Shown: piece by piece, positions 1 through 6,165 of the stretch | Layout: each line of letters opens with the position of its first letter | How positions within the stretch are numbered: the first letter of the stretch is position 1 | Source: Gemmatimonadota bacterium | GTDB lineage: Bacteria > Latescibacterota > UBA2968 > UBA8231 | Assembly: GCA_026706165.1 (NCBI GenBank) | Contig: JAPOZF010000746.1 | Location: 1 to 6,275, forward strand | Length of the DNA stretch: 6,275 nt | Reading direction: 5' to 3' | Translations under genes and position numbers: made by a program | Notes under the pieces: generated by a model | The model's input: the letters and a program-made list of their open reading frames with translations, nothing else | Told to the model about the DNA's origin: nothing | Databases searched by the model: none

Positions 1-1
1 C

Positions 2-442
2 GTCGACCTGCGGCCGACACTTCTCGATGCCGCGGGGCTGCAGGTCCCCGAGGAGATGCAGGGCCGCTCGCTTCTTCCGCTCGTGGGCGGCGACACGGCC
101 GGCTGGCCCGAGGAGGTCTTCGTGCAGATCAGCGAAGCGCAGGTGGGACGGGCGGTCCGCACGAGGCGCTGGAAGTACGGGGTGGATGCCCCGGGCCGAA
201 GCGGCCGCGACTATCCCGGATCCGACCTCTATGTCGAGCAGTACCTCTACGATCTCGAAGCCGATCCCTATGAGCTGCAGAACCTCGCCGGGCTGCGGTC
301 GCACGAGGCGGTGGCCGCGGTCATGCGGGAACGGCTGGTCCGGCGCATGCTCGAAGCGGGGGAGAAGGCGCCGGCGATCGGGGCGGCCCCTGCGCGGGAG
401 AGCGGGCAGCGACGCGTGTCTGAGGAAGAGGCGCGAGGGTGA
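2..442 (+). CDS. Sulfatase, C-terminal 146 residues (5' end outside window)
   Basis: The reading frame is open from the left edge and ends at TGA 440-442. The visible part begins with VDLRPTLLDAAGL, the helix that follows the catalytic core in formylglycine-dependent (type I, alkaline-phosphatase-fold) sulfatases, followed by the typical MQGRSLLPLV. Next come a VGRAVRTRRWKY strand and a YLYDLEADPYELQNLAG turn, both hallmarks of the small C-terminal subdomain of this family. The catalytic C/S-x-P-x-R motif and the metal ligands lie upstream of the window, so neither activity nor substrate can be judged. These enzymes hydrolyse sulfate esters, often on glycans. The last ~25 residues are charged and low in complexity, ending RVSEEEARG, and probably form a disordered tail. 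A signal peptide cannot be seen. The next gene lies 238 bases downstream on the same strand and has its own promoter candidate, so co-transcription is uncertain. The sulfatase assignment is firm; the subfamily is not resolved. Confidence 0.9.
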   Translation, partial: VDLRPTLLDAAGLQVPEEMQGRSLLPLVGGDTAGWPEEVFVQISEAQVGRAVRTRRWKYGVDAPGRSGRDYPGSDLYVEQYLYDLEADPYELQNLAGLRSHEAVAAVMRERLVRRMLEAGEKAPAIGAAPARESGQRRVSEEEARG

Positions 443-457
443 GGGTGATGGCAGGGG

Positions 458-471
458 CGGCAAGGTTGCCG
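458..471. repeat. Short perfect inverted repeat after the sulfatase gene
   Basis: CGGCAA and TTGCCG form a perfect 6-base dyad with only two bases between the arms, 15 bases after the sulfatase stop. No T-run follows, so it is not a standard intrinsic terminator. Its right arm is the -35 hexamer of the promoter candidate at 466-495, so it could equally be an operator-like site or chance. Confidence 0.3.
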
Positions 472-495
472 TAAAGGACCAGCCTTAGCCATAAT
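466..495 (+). promoter_or_regulatory. Candidate sigma70-type promoter for the discoidin-domain gene
   Basis: TTGCCG (466-471) and CATAAT (490-495) match the -35 and -10 consensus at 4/6 and 5/6 positions with an 18-base spacer. CATAAT stands out in otherwise GC-rich DNA. A start around 501-503 would give a leader of about 180 bases before the ATG at 681. This rests on consensus matching alone; the organism's sigma factor preference is unknown. Confidence 0.4.
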
Positions 496-545
496 GTCTC
501 GTGTGAGGACCGGCCGGATCGCATATCTTGCCTCCGGCAGTTGAG

Positions 546-655
546 GGTTCGCGGCGAGCACAAAGAGCAAGCTGCTCTGGCATGATCCAACCCGAATCTG
601 CGAACCTGATTCTGCGCGGTAACCCACTGGTGCGCCGGGCGCTTCCGAGCACCGG
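546..655 (+). promoter_or_regulatory. Inverted-repeat-rich leader upstream of the discoidin-domain gene
   Basis: This stretch contains several dyads. GGTTCGC (546-552) pairs with GCGAACC (600-606). Inside that pair, AGAGCA (564-569) and TGCTCT (573-578) form a 3-base-loop hairpin. GAATC (594-598) and GATTC (608-612) are inverted, and the longer 9-mers starting at the same points, GAATCTGCG and GATTCTGCG, also form a near-direct repeat (8/9). CTGGTGC (627-633) pairs with GCACCGG (649-655), using one G-U pair, just before the ribosome binding site. I do not recognise a known riboswitch or operator, and in GC-rich DNA some of this is expected by chance. No coding sequence is supported between 443 and 680: the discoidin frame stays open upstream to about 528, but that extension has no signal-peptide character and no protein-like composition. 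Confidence 0.25.
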
Positions 656-666
656 GAGTGTCCGTG

Positions 667-672
667 AAGGAG
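667..672 (+). promoter_or_regulatory. Ribosome binding site that fixes the start at 681
   Basis: AAGGAG ends 8 bases before the ATG at 681. It supports this start over the ATG at 528, which is 51 codons upstream in the same frame and would bury the signal peptide inside the protein. Confidence 0.75.
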
Positions 673-680
673 CTGGTGCC

Positions 681-3245
681 ATGGCTGGTCCCCGACTGCA
701 GGTGAAAAAGCTTCTCGCCCCGGCCGCGGTATTCCTGCTCGCGGGCTGCGAGCCGGCGTCGGCGCAGAGCGGCTTCCTGCTGCGCAGCGACCGCATCGAC
801 ATCAGCGGGGCGTCCCAGTGGCGCGCCTGGGACATTCCCTTCGGGACGGTGACCGTCGACGCCGCGGGTGTGAGGCCCAACTTCGTGCGCAGCGTGCACA
901 ACGCCTGTCTCGACGCGGGGGAGTATCCGCTGGGGGACGACGAGGAAAAGGGGGGCATACACCGGGCCGGCTCCAACGACCGCCGGGCGTCCGGCATGAT
1001 CGACGGCCGGTCGGACACCTTCTGGGAGCCGGACCTGTCCCAGCCTCCGGAAACCTGGTGGGTCGAGGTCGACCTCGGCAGGGCGGTATCGGCCCGCCGG
1101 GTCGCGTTGCGCTTCGTCGACGAGGAACATGGCGACCCCGTCCTGCAGTTCAAGGTGCTGGTTTCGACCGGCAAGACGATTCCTCTCAGCAAGCAGGTAC
1201 TGTACCGGGAGGTGGGCCGCACCGAGCGCCCCAACCGCCGGCAGCGGGAGTTCAGCTTCGACGTCAGTCCCGGCGAAAAGGCCGACCCCGATTTCGCCGG
1301 CGACGTCATCCGCTTCGTCCAGGTGGTGGTGACCGACTCCCGCCTGGGAAAGGCCGAGGAGATTTCCCGCGAGGAGTACGAGGCCCTGCCTGCGCCTCAG
1401 CGAGGGGACATCGAGTACTTCGGCCGCAGCCACACGGGACGCGAATGGCAGCTCGAAAAGGAGACCTGGGAGCTGCTCGGCGCCGAAGAACAGGGGCCTC
1501 TCCGCTACTATCGGCGCGAGCGGCCGCGCCTGGCCGAGCTGGAGGTGTGGACCTTCGGAGAGAACACCGCCCTGGCGACCTTCGAGCGCGGGGGCAGCGT
1601 CGCCGGGCCCCGTACGAACGAGAGCCGCGCCGTCGACGGGAACTTCCTCTCCACGTACGAAGTCGTCGACGCCGTCGGCCGGGCCCTGCCCGATCCCCTG
1701 GAGCGCATAGTCATCGACCTGGGGTCCTTCTACTGGCTGAACCGGATTCGCGTTCTTTTCGGAAACTTCGGCCGCCCGGTGGTGCTTTCCACGTACCGGC
1801 TGATGATCTCGGACGGATCCCTGGCGCCGGACGGCACGTTCCTGTGGCGGCAGCTGTACGAACGGCGGAACAGGGAACCCGGAAGCGGTCTGGCGGACTC
1901 CGGAGCCCGGGCCCTGTTGTGGAACGAGGCGCGGTTTTCCCCTTCGAAAGTCCGCTTCATCCAGTTTGAATACCATATCCGGGAAATCGCCCGCCGGGGG
2001 CACGGCCGCGAAGTGCCCATCCGGGAGATCCAGAGTTTCGCGGTCGGCTACCAGCCGGAGGTGGAGATCGAATCGCCGCTGATCGATCTGGGAACGTCGA
2101 AAAACCTGACGACCATCGACTGGGAGGCGGACGAGCCCCCCGGCACCCGGGTCGAGATCTCGACGCGCACGGGGAATGAAACCGAGACACTCCACCGTTT
2201 CTTCCGCAGGGACGGCTCGGAGCTGGCCGAGTCGGATTACAACGCCCTTCCCAAGTCCTTCCGGGGCGAGATCAGGGAGCGTCTCGTTCCAGGCGCCGAC
2301 TGGAGCGAGTGGAGCAGGCCGGTAATAAATCGGGGCGACCGTGTCGTGTCGCCGTCGCCGCGCCGGCTCATGAAGATCCGCGCCCGCCTGATGTCGGACG
2401 ATCCCGATCTTTCCGCCACCCTCCAGCGGCTGTCGATCCGCTTCACCACCCCCTGGGTTGAACGGGCCCTTGGAGAGGTCTACCCAACCCAGCTCGACGG
2501 CCTCGGGAAAGCCTCGCCCCTGACTCTCTACCTGCGTCCCGACCGCGGCCGCTCCGGCGCCGGCATCGACGAGATCCTGGTGGTGAGCGCCAACGACGTG
2601 CCGCTGAGCCTGGAAGCGCTGCGCCTCGGTCCGGCTGCCGACATCGCCGGCGGGGGCGGCGAGGTTCAGGAGGAGCTCGAAGTGGTTCCCACCGGGCCCG
2701 ACTCCCTTTGGGTGCGCCTGGCCGGGGTCGTACGGCGCAACAACGTCGCGGCCCTCGACATGAGCACGGTCATCTACGGCCACGGAACCGCCCTGTCCGC
2801 CAGCGTCGGAAACACCAGCTCGCCGGGCACCTGGCAGCGCGTCGACCCCCACCAGGAGGCGTTGGAGGACATCCGGAGCGGGGTGATGCAGGTGCTGACG
2901 TCTCCGGGCGACCCGATGGTCGACGGGCTGCGGATGAGCTCCCCCGTGGTAACGCCCAACGGGGACGGGGCCAACGACGTGATGGAGCTGACCTTCAGTG
3001 TGCTTCGGGTCGAGGGACCGCGGGAGGTGACAGCGGAGGTGTTCGACCTTTCCGGCCGCCGCCTGTGGAGGGAGGTCCGGCAGCGTCCGCGGGCCAGCGG
3101 CGCGTACCGGGTGAAGTGGGCGGGGGTCGACGCCGCCGGCACCCCCCTGGCACCGGGGGCCTACCTGCTGCGGGTGTCCGTCGATGCCGGGGAGGACTCC
3201 GCCGGAGCCGCGGAAACGCTGCGGGCCGTTTACGTGGCGTACTGA
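681..3245 (+). CDS. Exported discoidin-like multidomain protein with FlgD-type C-terminal domain
   Basis: This is an 854-residue protein of unknown exact role, probably a surface glycan-binding or structural protein. Residues 1-28 are a signal peptide with KK at 9-10, a hydrophobic core and a lipobox LAGC (20-23), so it is probably lipidated at C23; PASA-Q (25-29) would also allow signal peptidase I cleavage. Residues ~90-170 look like an F5/8-type-C (galactose-binding-like) sandwich: GGIHRAGSN (91-99), MIDGRSDTFWEPD (106-118) and WWVEVDLG (126-133). A second such region spans ~295-385, with NESRAVDGN (313-321) and IVIDLG (343-348). Residues ~467-592 form another beta-rich unit containing DWSEWS, ending in a strand before FTTPW. 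Residues ~594-750 are a beta-rich region I cannot name. The C terminus (~750-854) has TPNGDG (758-763), VFDLSGRRLW and a PLAPGAYLLRV strand, typical of FlgD-Ig-like domains that end secreted proteins in FCB-type bacteria. No catalytic motif was recognised. The gene lies downstream of the sulfatase and convergent with the lyase relic. Confidence 0.85.
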   Translation: MAGPRLQVKKLLAPAAVFLLAGCEPASAQSGFLLRSDRIDISGASQWRAWDIPFGTVTVDAAGVRPNFVRSVHNACLDAGEYPLGDDEEKGGIHRAGSNDRRASGMIDGRSDTFWEPDLSQPPETWWVEVDLGRAVSARRVALRFVDEEHGDPVLQFKVLVSTGKTIPLSKQVLYREVGRTERPNRRQREFSFDVSPGEKADPDFAGDVIRFVQVVVTDSRLGKAEEISREEYEALPAPQRGDIEYFGRSHTGREWQLEKETWELLGAEEQGPLRYYRRERPRLAELEVWTFGENTALATFERGGSVAGPRTNESRAVDGNFLSTYEVVDAVGRALPDPLERIVIDLGSFYWLNRIRVLFGNFGRPVVLSTYRLMISDGSLAPDGTFLWRQLYERRNREPGSGLADSGARALLWNEARFSPSKVRFIQFEYHIREIARRGHGREVPIREIQSFAVGYQPEVEIESPLIDLGTSKNLTTIDWEADEPPGTRVEISTRTGNETETLHRFFRRDGSELAESDYNALPKSFRGEIRERLVPGADWSEWSRPVINRGDRVVSPSPRRLMKIRARLMSDDPDLSATLQRLSIRFTTPWVERALGEVYPTQLDGLGKASPLTLYLRPDRGRSGAGIDEILVVSANDVPLSLEALRLGPAADIAGGGGEVQEELEVVPTGPDSLWVRLAGVVRRNNVAALDMSTVIYGHGTALSASVGNTSSPGTWQRVDPHQEALEDIRSGVMQVLTSPGDPMVDGLRMSSPVVTPNGDGANDVMELTFSVLRVEGPREVTAEVFDLSGRRLWREVRQRPRASGAYRVKWAGVDAAGTPLAPGAYLLRVSVDAGEDSAGAAETLRAVYVAY

Positions 3246-3438
3246 GCCTCGATCAGCTGTCCGCCCGGAGGGCGAGGCCGGAATATCGTCCGTGAGCGAG
3301 CACACCCATGACGCGGGCGTCGGGCATTTTGCCTCCGCCTTCGGAAAAACGCTCCAGGCCGATGATGAGCACAATCCCCGGGTGGATGGGCAACGGCAGT
3401 GCTGGTCTCCGCGGCAGGTTCGGCGGCCGGCCCCGCCC
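3246..3438. other. Convergent intergenic region, no clear terminator
   Basis: This 193-base gap separates the stop of the discoidin gene (+) from the stop of the lyase-like relic (-). GCCTCG (3246-3251) pairs with CGAGGC (3273-3278), and nested in it CGCCC (3262-3266) pairs with GGGCG (3270-3274) around a 3-base loop; the two arrangements share bases 3273-3274 and so compete. No T-run follows on either strand, so an intrinsic terminator is not supported. I see no gene in the gap. Confidence 0.4.
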
Positions 3439-4468
3439 TTACTCCTCCAGCCCCGCCTCCTGCAGCACCTCCAGCTGATAAGGCACCCCGAAGAACAGCA
3501 GGCTCAGGTACATCGGGCTCATCCCCACGGAGCCGCGCTTCCGGGGGTCGTCCCTCCAGTCCTGCGACCCGGCCAGGCGGATCAGCAGCTGTCGGCCCAC
3601 TTCCAGGTAGCCCCGCTCGCCGGTCAGCCTCCAGGCGTACCCCAGGTGGCGGCACAGGATGCCGCCGTACTGCTGTTTCCATGCGAAGTCGGCGTCGAAC
3701 GCTCCGGGCCCCCCGCAGAACCAGTCCACCGCCCGGCGGTAGCACCCGGCCACGTCGGCCCTGCCGGTCAGGCGGTGCATCAGCTCGAGCCCGATCATCA
3801 GGTAGTGGATCTGGTACCCCTTCAGCTCTGAGCGTGGCAGCTCCTTCCTGCCCCGGGCCGGGGGCCCCCACATGCCGGCCAGCTCGTCCCCGGTGAAGGG
3901 GTCGGCGGTGCCCATCTCCACGGCCAGGGTCGTGCCTTCGGTCGCCATGCCGCAGGGCAGCTGTTCGGGCAGCCGGTCCGGGGTGGAGACCTGGAAGCGC
4001 TTGTGCCAGCTGCCGTCCTCGTTCTGGCCCCGGGCGACGACCGCGAAGACCTCGCCGGCGCGCTTCCCGAAGCGCTCCTCGCCGGTCAGCTCCCACAGGT
4101 TGAGCAGGCCGCGCAGGGTGTTGGCGATGCTGCGCAGGCTGAAGGAGAAGCGGGGGTCCTCGCTCCAGCGGTAGCGCAGGAAGAACTCGCCGGCCTCCCG
4201 CAGCACCTCCAGGGTGCGGTGGTCGCCGGTCAGGTAGTAATGGTCGATCCAGTTGTCGATGAAGGTGTGGGAGGCGCAGGGCTCGTCGCCAAAGTGGTCG
4301 AGGCTGTGGCGGAAGCAGCGGGGTTTCCCGGCCCCGGGCATCCTGCAGCCGCAGGGCTCCGGGATCGGCCAGCGCTCCCCGCGGCAGGGGCACTCCCCGG
4401 GTCACAGGCCAGGCGCGGCGCTCGAGGCCGGCTTCTTCACGCACGGTCAAGGCTGCCAGTCGTTGCAT
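3439..4468 (-). pseudogene. Disrupted PL26/YetA-like exo-rhamnogalacturonan lyase relic
   Basis: Two pieces of what appears to be one gene lie end to end in different frames. From ATG 4468-4466, about 50 codons read MQRLAALTVREEAGLER, then WPVTRGVPLPRGAL and a LRLQDARG turn, the start expected of a PcRGLX/YetA-like RIFT-barrel domain. Around 4305-4330 the similarity moves by +1 to a frame that reads RHSLDHFGDEP, SHTFIDNWIDHYYLTGD, RGQNEDGSWHKRF and HYLMIGLELMHRLTG, and ends at TAA 3441-3439. That second part (~290 residues) is rich in amphipathic helices, as in the alpha/alpha-toroid C-terminal domain of the same family. Family members are usually 800-900 residues, so the rest of the RIFT barrel, the central beta-sandwich and the first toroid helices are missing. 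The toroid frame has an in-frame TGA at 4404-4402, so it cannot extend further upstream. A shorter product starting at ATG 4341 (300 residues) is possible, but it has no good ribosome binding site. The family name rests on remembered motifs; the frame break is seen directly. An assembly error is an alternative. Confidence 0.6.
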
Positions 4469-4707
4469 GGGTTCCCGTGCTTTCCAATCGGCGGCCGGAT
4501 CCTTTCCGACCCGGCAATTTGTTCTCGAAAGCGTGACAGGACATTGATAAATTAACCGCCTCAGCCACCGCAACGGGTTCGAGGAAAGAGAAGCCATGCC
4601 GTAACCGAGTATCGTGAAAACTTTGTTGCCTGACCCCGGTTCACGCAGAGAGCCTGCACCCCTGAATTCACCGGGGCAATCACCCGATTCCTCTCGAAGG
4701 AAGGCCC
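4469..4707. promoter_or_regulatory. Divergent intergenic region with an AT-rich island
   Basis: This gap lies between the start of the lyase relic (-) and the start of the substrate-binding protein gene (+). Positions 4515-4555 are clearly more AT-rich than the surroundings, including CAATTTGTTCTCGAAA and ATTGATAAATTAA, and probably hold one or two promoters. On the plus strand TTGTTC (4519-4524) and GATAAA (4546-4551) are hexamer-like, but their 21-base spacer is too long for a confident call. On the minus strand no well-spaced pair was found. No coding sequence is supported here. Confidence 0.35.
4634..4676 (+). promoter_or_regulatory. Potential leader hairpin before the substrate-binding protein gene
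   Basis: CCCCGGT (4634-4640) is the perfect reverse complement of ACCGGGG (4670-4676). Between them, TCA (4641-4643) can pair with TGA (4663-4665), and GCAG (4645-4648) with CTGC (4654-4657) around a 5-base loop. The nested stems would form one elongated hairpin ending about 20 bases before the ribosome binding site at 4696-4704. It matches no riboswitch class I know. Confidence 0.3.
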
Positions 4708-6066
4708 ATGAAAGTCCCACTCTCTTTTCTGCTGACCGGTCTCCTGGTCCTGGGCGCCTGCTCGGACCGGGACCCCGTTTCCTCCACCTCACCGGGCGAG
4801 CCGTCCGGCAAGCGCATCGGCAGCAGTCCGGCCCGGAGCGCCCCTGTGGCCGGTCTGGACGAGTCGCGTGCCGGTATGGAAGCCCCCGGCTTCGAGGCCG
4901 GAGCGCTCGGAGCGGTCGAGATCGGCGCCAGCAAGGCCATCAGCATCCGATCGCTGTTCTCGCACACCGTCGTTCCCGGTCTCGCCACCGGGTTGCGGAA
5001 CAGCCTCGAGCTGGCCGCCGGGGACTACGGCGACATCCACGGCCGCGAGGTCGACCTCGGAGAATCGCTCGACGCCATGTGCTCGGGAGAGGGCGGCCGC
5101 GCCGCCGCCGAGTCCGTCATCGCCGAGGGGCAGGTGGTCGGCGTCATCGGCACCTCCTGCTCGGGCGCCGCGGTCGAGGCCTCGCCGCTGCTCAGCGAAG
5201 CCGGGCTGGTGATGATCTCGCCGTCCAACACCTCGCCTGCCCTCACCTCGGATCTCGCGGGCAACGCGAGTCCAAACTACCACGCCGGCTATTTCCGCAC
5301 CGCCAACAACGACCTCTACGAGGCGAACGCCGTAGCGGATTTCGCCTACAACGAGCTCGGCCTGCGGAAAGTGGTGACCCTGGACGACGGCGATCCCTAC
5401 ACCATGGGCCTCACCGTCGCCTTCGGAAGCGCGTTCAGCGATCTCGGCGGAGAGGTTCCGGTCGCTTCCAGGATCGAGAAGGGGACCACGGACATGGCGG
5501 ACATCCTCGAGGGGTTCGCCGAAGCCGGGCCGGACGGGATCTACTTCCCGATCTTCCCCGCCGAGGGCGAGCACTTCGCCGGGCAGGCGCAGGGGACAGA
5601 GGGGTTGGAGGACGCGACGCTCCTGACCAGCTCCGCCCTGCTGCTGACGGAGTTCCTTTCCCTGCCGCAGTCGGTGGGCATCTACTGCGCCGGTCCGGAG
5701 CCGGCGGTGGGCTCGAACGTCAACGAGGCCACCGGCAAGAGCGTCGACGACGTGCTCGAGGCGTTCTCCGCTGCGTACGGCGAGTCTCCGACCACCCCGT
5801 ACTGGGTGCATTCCTACGACGCGGGAACGCTGCTGTTCAGCGCCATCGAGTCCGCCGGTGAGGTCGTGGACGGGACGCTCTACGTCGACAGAGCCGCCCT
5901 GCGCGAGGCGATCGGGGCGACCGAGGGCTTCGAGGGCCTTATCGGCACGCTCACCTGCGACGACTTCGGCGACTGCGGAACCGGGGCGGTGAACATCTAC
6001 CACCACACGGACCCGGAGATCACCGATCCCGCGCAGCTGCCGATCGTCTACCAGTTCGCCCCGTGA
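4708..6066 (+). CDS. Branched-chain amino-acid-type ABC transporter substrate-binding lipoprotein
   Basis: This 452-residue protein carries a type II signal peptide with lipobox LGAC, lipidated at C18. A Ser/Pro/Gly-rich linker of roughly 55 residues follows, longer than usual, and then a periplasmic-binding-protein type I fold of the LivJ/LivK kind (Peripla_BP_6). Markers are GLRNSLELAAGDYGDIHGREV at the first helix, GVIGTSCSG with C151, then SEAGLVMISPSNTSPALTS around residues 162-179, which contains the Ser/Thr-rich ligand-contact loop of the family. The stretch YFRTANNDLYEANA and the later NVNEATGKSVDD and YWVHSYDAGTLLF also fit. Such proteins capture amino acids, amides or related small molecules and hand them to a LivHMFG-type permease, which is not in the window. 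Besides the lipidated cysteine there are C125, C151, C327, C417 and C423; C417-C423 (CDDFGDC) could form a disulfide. The start has GAAGGAAGG at 4696-4704. The ligand cannot be predicted. The gene is divergent from the lyase relic and upstream of an aminotransferase gene. Confidence 0.9.
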   Translation: MKVPLSFLLTGLLVLGACSDRDPVSSTSPGEPSGKRIGSSPARSAPVAGLDESRAGMEAPGFEAGALGAVEIGASKAISIRSLFSHTVVPGLATGLRNSLELAAGDYGDIHGREVDLGESLDAMCSGEGGRAAAESVIAEGQVVGVIGTSCSGAAVEASPLLSEAGLVMISPSNTSPALTSDLAGNASPNYHAGYFRTANNDLYEANAVADFAYNELGLRKVVTLDDGDPYTMGLTVAFGSAFSDLGGEVPVASRIEKGTTDMADILEGFAEAGPDGIYFPIFPAEGEHFAGQAQGTEGLEDATLLTSSALLLTEFLSLPQSVGIYCAGPEPAVGSNVNEATGKSVDDVLEAFSAAYGESPTTPYWVHSYDAGTLLFSAIESAGEVVDGTLYVDRAALREAIGATEGFEGLIGTLTCDDFGDCGTGAVNIYHHTDPEITDPAQLPIVYQFAP

Positions 6067-6104
6067 GGAGCAGGGAAAGGGAGGGATCGGCCCAGGGGAG
6101 ATTT

Positions 6105-6131
6105 CGCGCCGGCTGCGCTTGAGCCGGTGCG
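6105..6131 (+). terminator. GC-rich hairpin after the substrate-binding protein gene
   Basis: Bases 6105-6114 pair with 6122-6131 in a 10-base stem with one G-U pair and a 7-base loop (GCGCTTG), beginning 38 bases after the stop codon. No T-run follows (GCAGAATTCC comes next), so it may be a weak or factor-assisted terminator, an mRNA 3'-end stabiliser, or a partial barrier that lowers expression of the downstream aminotransferase gene. No other feature was seen in the 99-base gap. Confidence 0.4.
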
Positions 6132-6165
6132 GCAGAATTCCTCCTTCGCGCCAAAGGATGAACGG

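Noticed and set aside
528..680. A 51-codon N-terminal extension of the discoidin-like protein from the ATG at 528
   Set aside because: It would place the signal peptide internally, lacks a ribosome binding site and overlaps the leader. The start at 681 has AAGGAG at good spacing.
3246..3278. An intrinsic terminator between the convergent genes
   Set aside because: The stems are short and compete with each other, and no T-run follows on either strand.
321..3374. A very long open frame (1017 codons) on the minus strand, antisense to the discoidin-like gene
   Set aside because: It lies opposite a clearly protein-like gene with a signal peptide and recognisable domains. Its translation is Arg/Gly/Pro/Val-rich with no domain motifs, and long antisense frames are expected in GC-rich DNA with strong third-position bias.
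4305..4341. Programmed +1 frameshifting as the explanation for the two-frame lyase-like gene
   Set aside because: Several hundred residues of the family's middle part are also absent, which a frameshift alone cannot explain, and no slippery heptamer is evident. Deletion or misassembly is simpler.
3230..4792. A 520-codon minus-strand frame spanning the whole lyase-like region
   Set aside because: Only codons from 4468 to about 4319 are protein-like (the RIFT-barrel start). Before and after that the translation is low-complexity Arg/Pro/Gly-rich and runs out of phase with the well-conserved toroid frame.
4789..6006. A 405-codon minus-strand open frame antisense to the substrate-binding protein gene
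   Set aside because: It is a shadow of a firmly identified gene; it has no ribosome binding site and no recognisable motif.
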